In this document: piece after piece, positions 10,523 to 19,446 of the stretch | Numbering within the stretch: position 1 is the stretch's first letter | Layout of the letters: each line of letters opens with the position of its first letter | Assembly (NCBI GenBank): GCA_009363875.1 | Contig: CM018689.1 | Location: forward strand, 1,278,501 to 1,342,500 | Length of the DNA stretch: 64,000 nt | From: Mikania micrantha | Taxonomy: Eukaryota > Streptophyta > Magnoliopsida > Asterales > Asteraceae | Direction of reading: 5' to 3' | Made by a program: the position numbers and the translations under genes | Notes under the pieces: model-generated | What the model was told of the DNA's origin: nothing | What the model saw: the letters and a program-made list of their open reading frames with translations, nothing else | The model's database searches: none

Positions 10523-10750
10523 GCTACTACTAGGGCCGTCCAAAATGCTCGTCGCTCGACGCTCGTTCGATACTCGCTCGGAAAAAGCTCGAAAAAAGCT
10601 CGTTCGAATTTCGCTCAGTTTTAAACTAGCCGAGCACGCTCGGTTCGGTTTCAAAACGAGCCGAGCACGAGCCAAGGTAAGCTCGCTCGTTGCTCGCTCG
10701 GATAGTCGCTCATTTGGCTCGCTCGTTTGGCTCGTTTAACTATAACTAAG

Positions 10751-10826
10751 TTATACATACATACATACATACATACATACATACATACATACATACATAC
10801 ATACATACATACATACATACATACGT
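10751..10826 (+). repeat. (CATA)n microsatellite
   Basis: About 18 uninterrupted ACAT/CATA units with one CATACGTACA variant near the end. It is the source of the spurious YVCM-repeat frame on the minus strand at 10651-10845. Confidence 0.95.
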
Positions 10827-10829
10827 ACA

Positions 10830-11568
10830 TAGGGGATGGTTCCAATGAAAACCCTCATATTTGAGAAAACTTAGAAAACTAATCACAATTGTTATCAATC
10901 AATTTTGTTTTTTGTTTTACATTTTGTTTTATTATAAGACTAGGTTAAAACCCATGTCTTACATGGGTTTAAATTATATAATTTGTTAAATCGTTAATTT
11001 TTTTCTCCTATTATATAGATTGAATAAATATTAGTTTTTAACTTTCTATTTAAATATTTAAATATTATTTTACTTTCGTTTTTTTACTTTTGATTATTTT
11101 TTATTTTAACTTTAGTTTTCACTTATTTATAGGCAGACGATTTAATTATTTCAAATTTATTATTCAATTTTTATTATTTAATAAATGAATACATTAATGG
11201 AAGAGAGAGATATGCAGGAAATTCATAAATTGACTCAACCAACGGTTGACAAGTGGCAAAGAAAATTTTTTATTTATTATAATACATAGATTAGATTTGT
11301 TAACAAAAAGAAAAAAATATAAAAATATATGTAATTCATGTTATTACATATGTGTAACTCAATGATTACATATATGTAACTCATATATGTAACTTTTTTG
11401 GTTACATACACGTAATTTCGTAATCTACATGTTTTTATTAAAAAAATTTCTTTATTTATACAATTTCTAAGCTAAATATAAAAAATCATGATTTTTTTTA
11501 AATTGATTGTTTAGTACGAGTTTTCTTAGTTTTCTTCAAAGTAATGAGTTTTTATTTGAACCCTCTCC

Positions 11569-11570
<2 letters not shown>
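10830..11570. mobile_element. Terminal-inverted-repeat element inside the hAT-like element
   Basis: The left end reads TAGGGGATGGTTCCAATG, then AAAACCCTCATATTTGAG and AAAACTTAGAAAACT. The reverse complement of the right end reads TAGGAGAGGGTTCAAATA, then AAAACTCATTACTTTGAAG and AAAACTAAGAAAACT. These form imperfect inverted repeats of about 55 bp. The flanks are simple repeats, (CATA)n at left and (TA)n at right, so a target duplication cannot be read. No coding. The end style resembles MULE-related plant elements, but the class is unsure. Family A repeat copy 2 is nested inside. Confidence 0.6.
10939..11290 (+). repeat. Dispersed non-autonomous repeat, family A, copy 2
   Basis: It starts ACTAGGTTAAAACCC with the palindrome CCCATGT-ctt-ACATGGG, and ends GACAAGTGGCAAAG ... 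TTATTATAATACATAGATTA. It matches the two ends of copy 1 at 1316-2222, but the middle is shorter and different. It sits inside the inverted-repeat element at 10830-11570. Confidence 0.5.
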
Positions 11571-11599
<29 letters not shown>

Positions 11600-12275
11600 A
11601 TTAACACTAATATGTTTCAATTTTTTAAAGATGAATAATGTTGGTGTATTCAAACTAATGTATAATGATATTTACGATCTATTCATACATTTTAAATTTT
11701 CTTAAGCTTTCGTATTAGGGGTATTCAAAGAACTGGTTTTTATAGTTTTTGGATGGAGCGATAAATCTAACCGTTATTAACGGTTTTTGAATAATAATAA
11801 CCAAAACCGAACCATTAAGAATTAAAAGAAAAACAAACCGCTAAACGGTTTGGTTTAGAGTTTGGGCATTTTAGGTTTGGGATGTTTGACCCGTTAAAAA
11901 TAAAAACAAATCGTTTTATTATTGGGATTCACTACTTGTATTGTAAGCCCAAATATATGTGTGTATGCATGTGAAAACCATAAACTAAACCGTTCACTAT
12001 GGCTTCAAACTTTTGAAACTGCCGACCAAATGTTTTAAAAAAAAAACAGCCGTGAAACTAAATGATGACCGGTTCGCATTAAATTTTATTTTGAAACCGA
12101 GCCAAACCGAACCAAGCCGAGCCGCTCGGTTTTAAAATGAGCCGAGCAACGAGCACAACATTTGGCTCGATTTTGCAAATCCGAACCAAGCCGAGCCGCT
12201 CGGTTTGTAAACGAGCCGAGCACGAGCATACCCTCGCTCGGTTCGGTTCGGCTCGTGAACACCCCTAGCTATTAC

Positions 12276-12808
12276 ATTAGCTTTTCCCGGGTGATACTTA
12301 ATCGCGCATTCGTAGTCGTTCAACAACTCAACCCATCGTCGTTGCCTCATATTAAGCTCCTTCTGATCAAAGATATGTTGCAAACTCTTATGATCAGTGT
12401 AAATAGTACACTTAGTTCCATACAAATAATGCCTCCAAATCTTCAAAGCAAAAACCACTGCTCCTAACTCCAAGTCATGAGTAGTGTAATTCTTTTCATG
12501 TGGTCGGAGTTGCCTGGAAGCATAAGCAATCACTTTATCACGTTGCATCAACACACATCCCAAACCTTGTGCAGATGCATCACAATACACCACAAAGTCT
12601 TCCGTCCCTTCCGGTAAGGACAGAATCGGTGCACTGCAGAGTTTCTGTTTCAATAACTGGAATGCAGCTTCCTGTTTATCCGTCCAGTTATACTTTGTTC
12701 CCTTATGCGTAAGAGCTGTAAGTGATTGAGCGATCTTTGAGAAACCCTCAATGAATCGTCGATAATAACCCGCCAAACCAAGGAATTGTCGTACCTCGGT
12801 AGGGGTCT
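12276..12808 (-). pseudogene. RT end and RNase H of the second Tekay (truncated)
   Basis: Minus strand, read from 12808 leftward: the end of RT (TPTEVRQFLGLAGYYRRFIEG) and then RNase H. Catalytic acidic residues are visible in YCDASAQGLG, DLELGAVV and YTDHKSL. The frame is open to 12268, where the hAT-like element interrupts GKANV. The upstream RT palm and everything before it are missing, because the frame runs directly into LTR sequence at 12808/12809. RNase H would degrade the RNA of the RNA/DNA hybrid. Confidence 0.85.
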
Positions 12809-13433
12809 TTGGACATCAATTGCTTTAAATCCGATTCTTAATAATCCTAATAACTCCTTATGGCTGTTGGAAATCATCAGTATAATGATTGTTGAGTATC
12901 AATTTCGGTTACAAGACCTCAAGTGTCATGAATTTCAATTCACCACTTGGTTTCTATTCGAAATTTTGACTTCCTAAAGTCAAAATAGACATTTTATTAT
13001 AATTACAATCCACCCTCACTATTCTACATGTTTTGAGGCTGATTTTACAACATTTTGGACCTTCCAACTTGATATTTTGAACCATCATGATCATTTATAC
13101 TAATTCTTGTTAACGGAATTAACCCGAAAATATCGAACTGTCACTAATTGGGCCGATTGAACATTATTGGGCTAGGTTAACTCAATTGGGCCTAATAATT
13201 CTAATTGGCCTACTTCTATCCACTTGGGCCTTACAAAATACAATTAGGCCTACCTTGGGCCTTGGATTTATGATTGGGCCTCTCATGGGCCTTGGATTTG
13301 TAATTGGGCCTACCTAGATCTCATTGGGCCTACCTTGGCCTTATTGGGCCTTCCTTGGCCTTATTGGGCCTTCCTTGGCCTTATTGGGCCTACGAGGGTT
13401 AACGAGGTTAATTCGAAAAGTCGGATTGTCACA
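12809..13433 (-). repeat. Truncated 5' LTR of the second Tekay (625 bp)
   Basis: Nearly identical to 7855-8479, with about three mismatches by eye. It includes the TGGGCC array and the TGTGACAATCC start. The inner end at about 12809 is a deletion junction with short TTGG homology. Confidence 0.88.
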
Positions 13434-13522
13434 TTTTCGTCCATACAAAGCTTCAAAGGGTGCCGCTTTAATGCTTGTGTGGTAGCTATTGTTGTAGGAA
13501 AATTCTGCTAGGGGTAGGTGAG
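13434..13522 (-). pseudogene. Outer Tekay integrase, 89-bp island
   Basis: This lies between the two big insertions. The minus strand codes HLPLAEFSYNNSYHTS then APFEALYGRK, the segment that should join the pieces at 5590 and 36715. It contains the TTTTC duplication (13434-13438) and the GTGAG duplication (13518-13522). Confidence 0.85.
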
Positions 13523-14268
13523 TGTTTCGGGTAAAAATTAACAAGTGTAACTTTTAGCAAAACCGAATTAGTTTAGTGGGGTATTGTGCTTTATAATCAA
13601 GAAAACAATTTATAAGCAAAATGCAATAAAAATATCCCTAAGGATCCCTAGGGATATTTCAGAATATAAAATAGAAAAACAGCCAAACACACGAGATTTA
13701 TACGAGGAAAAGCCCTTAATCCCTTAGGATTGCCGGCATAAAAACCTCGGGAGGTGACAATCGTCACTCTGCCTAGTTCTTATTAATACAAAATGTAAGA
13801 TTACAATACAAGAGCGCAATTGATCGATCACTATGTGTTCGAGAACTTTGAATGCAGTGAATGTGAACAAAAAATAATCAGAAGTAAGCTACGTGAGCAG
13901 TGTGTTTTCCTAGATCGATATTGCCTCAATTTATAGTGAAAATGATACAATGATAGTCAAAGGTTGTTCCTTATAATTCGGTCCAGTCTCCAATCATGCG
14001 TCGAGCAACTTTTAGTAAACGTTATCATGCAGTCCACGTTCTTCTTCATATTCCAGATAGATAGGCATAATTATTGCATATAATCTGTTATTTCAAACAT
14101 TAGTAGCACGTGTTGAATAATAAAGTAATAAATTATAAACTATCATTATTTATTATTCAAGTCATCAGATCACATAAATTTATATATGCAAATATTCCTA
14201 ATAATCCCGAAATATTCCGTATCCCGAATTATTCTGAATTATAAGGATAAATTTTTACAGGTATAACA
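13523..14268 (-). repeat. 3' LTR of the Tat element (746 bp)
   Basis: TGTTTCGGGTAAAAATT to TTTTTACAGGTATAACA, paired with 35959-36709. The adjacent AATTACCCCCAAATT (14267-14281, plus strand) is, on the minus strand, the purine-rich AATTTGGGGGTAAT polypurine tract. Confidence 0.9.
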
Positions 14269-14456
14269 ATTACCCCCAAATTCTTATTACCGTTTATATT
14301 AGTGGTAAGAATTTGAAAATAACCGTTTGTTTTGGCTCTTGATTCAAAATTTGAATTTTTAACATGATGTGACTATTGTCAGGGCAGTTATGAATATGGC
14401 GGTTTCCCACATATTCCAGCCGTTTGCGTAGGATATAATGATCACATCTCTTCCAT

Positions 14457-14945
14457 TTGATGCCATCATCTTCGACTGGATCTTGCTGTAAGTTTCTTTC
14501 ATCTTCTTCTTCAATTTTAATTTCTGAAAAAATGTCTGGATCCTCTTCTTCTTCTGATTTCGATTCAAATGATTTTACCGATCAAAATATTTTGACCCTA
14601 AATCTTCAAAATAGAAATATTTTTAACGATGATAGGATTGAATTAATGCGACTCTCAAAAACCTTTCCTGATGAAACTATTTTTCACCCTTTTTCTGAAA
14701 ACCTCAAAGCTGACCATGTTTCTCCTACTTGGATATGTTTTCCGGAATACCCATTTACTCTGGGTTTGAAGTTTCCTTTCCCCGATCTTATCTTCGAATT
14801 TTTCTTAACCACCAAGCTCTGTTTTCCATAACTTATGCCTATGGGATGGCGCCTTCTTTACACCCTTGACCAATTAAATCATCACTTTGGTTTAGAGATT
14901 AGTATCCCTGAAATATCCCTGATGTACCAACTCAGAACCCACGGG
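14457..14945 (+). pseudogene. Antisense gene of the Tat element, exon 1 (left part)
   Basis: Plus strand, opposite to the retrotransposon genes. The frame starts at 14457; the Met at 14532 (MSGSSSSS) may be the real start. It runs through WICFPEYPFTLGLKFPFPDL to a TAA at 14829-14831 where relatives have Gln (CAA). It stays open after that (PMGWRLLYTLDQLNHHFGLE) to THG at 14945, where the copia element cuts in. The pattern matches the plant family annotated as putative gypsy-type transposon protein (PF04195), which Tat elements carry in antisense. Its function is unknown. Exon 1 continues at 26638 in the same frame. Confidence 0.7.
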
Positions 14946-15535
14946 TGTAGGATCAGTTGTTCTCATTTGATCAATATTAGATTATAGCAGCGGAATTCAG
15001 AGATGAATTAGCATAGAATTAGCAGAACACTTTGAATCTAATAAAACAGTAACGAGCAAGTTGTTATAGAAAGAGAATTCTGCAAAAGGAATAAAATCAT
15101 TCAATGAGCTAACTTCGTTTTTAATTACAATATGTCAACTGTCCTTATATAGAAACAGTGACATCTGATGATGTCACATGATGTTGACATCTAACAGACA
15201 AAAGACAATGACTGAAATAAACAAAACTACTGAGGATGTTCACAAAGACTGAAGACATCCTATTACAAAGTCTGAATAACTAAACTACTGAAAGCAAACT
15301 ACAACATCTGATGAGTAAACTATTCATCAGACTTTTACAACTATTGAAAGTAAACTACTGAAGACAAAACAAACATCACAATATCTGAAGACTAACACTT
15401 CAGCTGTTGAGAATAACTTCAGGTCTTGTAATTCTTCAACATGGCTTTCAGCTGATGTGTTCTTCTTCAGTTGTTATGTGTATGTGAGACTCAAAGGTTT
15501 TTCTGATCAAGCTCATTGGTTCTTTTGGTCCAACA
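14946..15535 (-). repeat. 3' LTR of the copia element
   Basis: 590 bp, homologous to 26042-26632. The next bases (15536 onward, AACTCCCCCTGAACC) give the minus-strand polypurine tract GGTTCAGGGGGAGTT beside the LTR. Confidence 0.92.
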
Positions 15536-15759
15536 AACTCCCCCTGAACCAATGCAGCCAAAACCTTTAATTATTAACTGTCTCACTTATTTTGGTTTCC
15601 CAGGCTGAAAGATCTTGTCTTTTTCTTTGAGATCAGCTTCAAAATGACCAACTAAGTACAGGCCTGGCAATCAGCAGCTTCTGAAAATCTGAATGGCAAA
15701 GGATGAGAGGGAACTCCATTGGGGAAATGGACTATGAGCATTTACCCCTCTCATTGAAG
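15536..15759. other. 3' untranslated segment of the copia element
   Basis: The segment between the stop codon of the third ORF and the polypurine tract. No gene is seen in it. Confidence 0.6.
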
Positions 15760-18700
15760 CTACTGATCATAAATGAGTCTAAAAGACTCCCTGACATATG
15801 CTTCCAACAGAATAATTTTCTCTTCAGGTGTAAGCCTTTCTGGTTCTCCTTCAAAGAATGACTCAGGCCCATAATACTCAGATAAGTACCTGGCTATTGT
15901 CCCATCATAGAGTTCCACCCTTGTGATTTCTCTGTATACAAATTCATCTGGATGCTTTCCTTCTAAGAATAGTGATAACTCATTCTGTTTCACTCCTTCC
16001 AATTTTCTGTACACTAAACCTTTCTTGATCATTTTATTCTCTAAAAACTTAGGAGCTTTCAATCCAGAGTTGTAAACACTTTTAAAATCTCCTATTATTT
16101 CCCAAGGATCAAGCACAGATCCCAACATTATATCAACACTGATTACCTTTTTGATTTTTCTTGCATATGCAGCTGGAACATCTCTTCTGTGAATTCTGTC
16201 TATCACCCTTGGATCAGGCCACATCCTGATTTGTTCTTTTCGATATTGATAGGTAAACCTCAGAGCATACAACCTTTGTGCTTCTTTCTTCATTGCTATG
16301 ATTGTTGATGTCTGAGGGTACTCTCTATCAACTAACCTTAGAATATTTTCATCATGTTTCTTCTGACTCTCTTCTTCTTCAAGTTTAATCTTTATATCTA
16401 GTCTCTGAGATTCTGGAGTTATCTTGAGATGTTGACCAAAAACCAACCCCTTTTCTGGTACATAATTATCTGGCAACTTGACTATCCTTTTCTGAGCCAT
16501 TTGTTCTGAACCAGCTTTTGAAGACTCAGGCTTATGGACTTTTGTTTGCAGCACAGTAGAAATTGGAAGCCTGTCTTCTTTATCAGTATCTTCTTCTTCT
16601 TCTTGAACTCTTAACATTCTCCTTTTCTTGGGAGGTGCATCATCAGCAATAAGTTGAGTTGAATGGGTAGAAGGATTGACTTGTTCTTTTTGTACCTCAG
16701 ATACTTCAGGTTCTTGATCATTACCAGCCTTCTCCACCCCAATCATATGATCTTGATCATCCTTTGCCTGATCATCCTCTGTTTCAATCTCTTGATCTTC
16801 AGATTGCATTTCAGGTTCAGCTGTTGCATCCTCCTTCTCAACATTAATAGCAACATCAATAGTCTTTGTCTTCTTCTGTCTCTTATAAGTGACTTGTATA
16901 ACTGGAGACTTTTCAGAAGCATCTTCCTCCTCCTCATTTCTTGATCTTTTTCTCTCAGCTGCTGAATCTTTCACTAACTCCCCCTTTTTGGCTGCAGGGG
17001 AAGAAGGAGTTTGAAAGCTTGAAAGTTTTGCATCAACTGCATCATCAATCATTTTCTGAAGTTGAGTGTGGGATGGAAGCCTCTCATCAAGAGTTTGGGT
17101 AATTATATTCTTTAACAAAGGAGTGATGAGAGGTAGGGCAATGATAAAAGCAGCAACTAATGCCTCTGGGGGGCTTGAACCCAAAGGATTAGTGCCTGAA
17201 GCAGAGGCTGGAGGTTTATCTTGTTGTGGAGTAGTGGAGGAAGTGTTTTGGGGACCTTCAAGACTTGAAGGTGCCATCTGTGGGTTTGGAAGGGCAGATG
17301 GACTTTTGTCCTTGGACATCTTGGTGAGCAGCTCATTGAGTCTGCAGACCTCAGCCTCAAGAAGCATGTTCTGTTTTAGAACATCAGATAAGGTCCTGTG
17401 GTCATCATTAGCCTTGGCTAAATCATCTGACCTCCTGAAAGTATCAGGATTAACCTGAGTTGAGTGTGGCTCAACATTTTCAGGTGCCCCTTGTTCTTGG
17501 TACTGGGGACTTCCAACCTCAGGGATAAACCTTTCATCAGTTGTTGCCTCTGGTAGGGTCTTAGAGATGTTACTACTATCAATCACTCCAAATGATGGAG
17601 GTGATGAAGTAGCAGCCCTGGCAGAATTCAGAATCTCTCTGTCCACACTAGGAGATCTGATATTGTAGTCAAAATCCTGTGGGTTATCAGAAACACATTG
17701 ATCCTCCCCCTCAATGTTGGAGTTAATCCCAGTGGTAATAGGTTTCTGGGTAGGGATTGGAGTGTTAATCTGATCCAGGATTTGTTCAATAACAAATGTG
17801 GGGCTTTGTTGAGTGGTTTCAGTAGTGGTAGGCTTTGAAGCAGAGTGCACCCGGGGAGAATGGTGCTGTTCAATAGAAACCTTTTCAAATGGAAGAGGCT
17901 CTAGATGAGTGTCTACCCCTTCAAGAGTTGCACCAAGTTCCTGATGAGAGGAATCTTGGGCGGTTTCGGCTGGTGGAGTCTGATGTACCACTGGCTGACT
18001 ACTGCCAGTGGCCATGTCATGCCTTGGTGAGGCATGGGCAGACTCAGGGGACTCATTTCCCTGAGCAGCCTTTTTGGGATGTGACTTGGTGGGGACTTTG
18101 GATTTGGATTTGGATGTGGAGACTGTGGGTTCCCTATGCTTGGGTTTTAGCTTTCGGGCAGCCTCTTTGAGTGTGAGGTTTGTGTTGTGTCTGGAATATA
18201 CCTCTAGCAGTACTGCTGGAGCAGAGATTCCCTGACCAACAAGGCCTGCTTGTTTTAATTGTTTTTCAATGATGGCCATTATAAAACGGGGATAAAGAAG
18301 CCATCTTGTGGAAACAGGTTTAGCAGCATGTTCAGTTAATTCTGAAAATAAAATTTGTGAAAAATTAAGTTTTTGGGATTCCAGAATTGAGTAAAGTACC
18401 AGCTGCCACCTTGAGGACATCTGGTCCCATGAAGATGATTTTGGAGCTAGACAAATGTTGATCATGTGGAAAATGAGACGTTCAGGATCATTGAAGTGTT
18501 TCTTGTAAAGAGTGGAGTCACTCAAGTCACCCTGGTATTCGTGACTTGTAAAACAGAGATCAGTGAGGTTCTTTGGAAATTGAGTGACCAAGTTAGCATC
18601 ATCTAGATTGAGAACATCCCGCAGTTCGGCTGGGCTGACATGCACATTGTGTCCATTCACTGTAGAGCGGAGGGAGATTACACCGGTGCCGACATTGATA

Positions 18701-18882
18701 AGCTCAACATTTGTCCAGAATTGATGAAGTGATTCAACATAGATTGTAGGATTGATAAGAAAAGCTGTTTGGAATTGGAATGCATTCATCAGATCAACTG
18801 CTTCATCAAATTTTGACCAGAAAGATGATTTTGTGAGATATGCAACGGAGTTGTGACGAGGTTTAAGGTTCATTGTCGCCAT
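15760..18882 (-). CDS. SIRE third ORF, 1,040 residues, function unknown
   Basis: One uninterrupted minus-strand frame starting MATMNLKPRH at 18882. The N-terminal 230 residues are folded-looking: FLINPTIYVESLHQFW near 42-57, a helical region around WDQMSSRWQLVLYSIL near 155-170, and YPRFIMAIIEKQL near 200. This pattern recurs in the 3' ORFs of Asteraceae SIRE-type copia elements. Residues about 230-770 are low-complexity, rich in Ser, Pro, Gln and acidic residues, with basic clusters (AERKRSRNEEEE, PPKKRRML) that could be nuclear signals. The C-terminal 240 residues look folded again. I see no signal peptide or transmembrane segment, so the env-like label sometimes used for this ORF is not supported. 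It lies about 560 bp downstream of pol, same sense. How it is expressed is not visible. Confidence 0.78.
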   Translation of the reverse strand: MATMNLKPRHNSVAYLTKSSFWSKFDEAVDLMNAFQFQTAFLINPTIYVESLHQFWTNVELINVGTGVISLRSTVNGHNVHVSPAELRDVLNLDDANLVTQFPKNLTDLCFTSHEYQGDLSDSTLYKKHFNDPERLIFHMINICLAPKSSSWDQMSSRWQLVLYSILESQKLNFSQILFSELTEHAAKPVSTRWLLYPRFIMAIIEKQLKQAGLVGQGISAPAVLLEVYSRHNTNLTLKEAARKLKPKHREPTVSTSKSKSKVPTKSHPKKAAQGNESPESAHASPRHDMATGSSQPVVHQTPPAETAQDSSHQELGATLEGVDTHLEPLPFEKVSIEQHHSPRVHSASKPTTTETTQQSPTFVIEQILDQINTPIPTQKPITTGINSNIEGEDQCVSDNPQDFDYNIRSPSVDREILNSARAATSSPPSFGVIDSSNISKTLPEATTDERFIPEVGSPQYQEQGAPENVEPHSTQVNPDTFRRSDDLAKANDDHRTLSDVLKQNMLLEAEVCRLNELLTKMSKDKSPSALPNPQMAPSSLEGPQNTSSTTPQQDKPPASASGTNPLGSSPPEALVAAFIIALPLITPLLKNIITQTLDERLPSHTQLQKMIDDAVDAKLSSFQTPSSPAAKKGELVKDSAAERKRSRNEEEEDASEKSPVIQVTYKRQKKTKTIDVAINVEKEDATAEPEMQSEDQEIETEDDQAKDDQDHMIGVEKAGNDQEPEVSEVQKEQVNPSTHSTQLIADDAPPKKRRMLRVQEEEEDTDKEDRLPISTVLQTKVHKPESSKAGSEQMAQKRIVKLPDNYVPEKGLVFGQHLKITPESQRLDIKIKLEEEESQKKHDENILRLVDREYPQTSTIIAMKKEAQRLYALRFTYQYRKEQIRMWPDPRVIDRIHRRDVPAAYARKIKKVISVDIMLGSVLDPWEIIGDFKSVYNSGLKAPKFLENKMIKKGLVYRKLEGVKQNELSLFLEGKHPDEFVYREITRVELYDGTIARYLSEYYGPESFFEGEPERLTPEEKIILLEAYVRESFRLIYDQ

Positions 18883-19446
18883 GGAAGCAGAGACTTGAGA
18901 GGGAAGATAGGTTTTTGAAAAAGATTGAAAGTTCTGATGAAGTGGTAATGAAACAACTGAAGAGGGTTTGGTTTAAATAGAATACTGAAATAATGGAATT
19001 TTGTTCTTCAGATGTTACAGAGAGAAAACAGCAGTGGTTGAAACATCTGAAGAGTACGTTTACTCATCAGGTGTTGTCGACATTGGTTGTTCATCAGCTG
19101 TTTTCATCAGTTGCTCATCAGAATTTGTGAAACATCAGATTTTCTCATCTGATTTTGTGAAAAATTGGTCATCAGAACTTGTGACAAAAGTTGTTCATCA
19201 GTATTTGTGAAATATTTTTGACCTTCAATACTTTGTCACCCAAAACCCATCAGTACATTTAACTGATAATATTGGTAAAGGTCAGATCTTTCCTTGAATC
19301 AGTACTTCTGATACTTATCAGTACTTACTGAAAATATCAGGAGTTGCAAGGTGATACAAAATTTTGTGTTTTGACAAAGGGGAAAATTTTTGTATTTTTG
19401 AAAATTTTTATCTGGTGGATGGAATTTTATTATTGTGAAAAGCAAT
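18883..19446. other. Copia pol-ORF3 spacer with repeated CATCAG words
   Basis: AT-rich untranslated spacer. Between 19010 and 19260 the plus strand repeats TTCATCAG/CTCATCAG variants about eight times (element sense CTGATGA). The same word is frequent in the LTR. The plus-strand frame 19001-19210 is a by-product of these repeats. Confidence 0.5.

Larger units (their letters stand above)
10531..12267. mobile_element. hAT-like non-autonomous element with CGAGC-rich ends
   Basis: It starts TAGGGCCGTCC and ends GAACACCCCTA. The flanking 8-bp duplications are GCTACTAC (10523-10530) and GCTATTAC (12268-12275), with one mismatch. An 8-bp duplication and TAGGG..CCCTA ends fit hAT. Both ends (10545-10740 and 12090-12260) are packed with GAGCCGAGC / GCTCGGCTC repeats facing each other. 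No transposase is seen. It splits the RNase H tail of the second Tekay after the codons for GKANV. A (CATA)n array and a second element lie inside. Confidence 0.75.
5591..13433 (-). mobile_element. Second Tekay-like gypsy element, internally deleted, nested in the outer integrase
   Basis: Flanked by TTTTC at 5586-5590 and 13434-13438. The ends are TGTCACACCCCC and GATTGTCACA. The 3' LTR (left) is full length, 2,889 bp. The 5' LTR (right) keeps only 625 bp and runs straight into the end of RT. The rest of the LTR, the primer site, gag, protease and most of RT are therefore deleted. RNase H, integrase and chromodomain remain, with a hAT-like insertion in the RNase H tail. The shared 625 bp of the two LTRs differ at only about three positions by eye, so insertion was fairly recent. 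Confidence 0.88.

Noticed and set aside
10651..10845. YVCM-repeat minus-strand frame
   Set aside because: Pure translation of the (CATA)n microsatellite.
15760..18882. Envelope protein
   Set aside because: No signal peptide, no transmembrane segment and no cleavage-site pattern visible.
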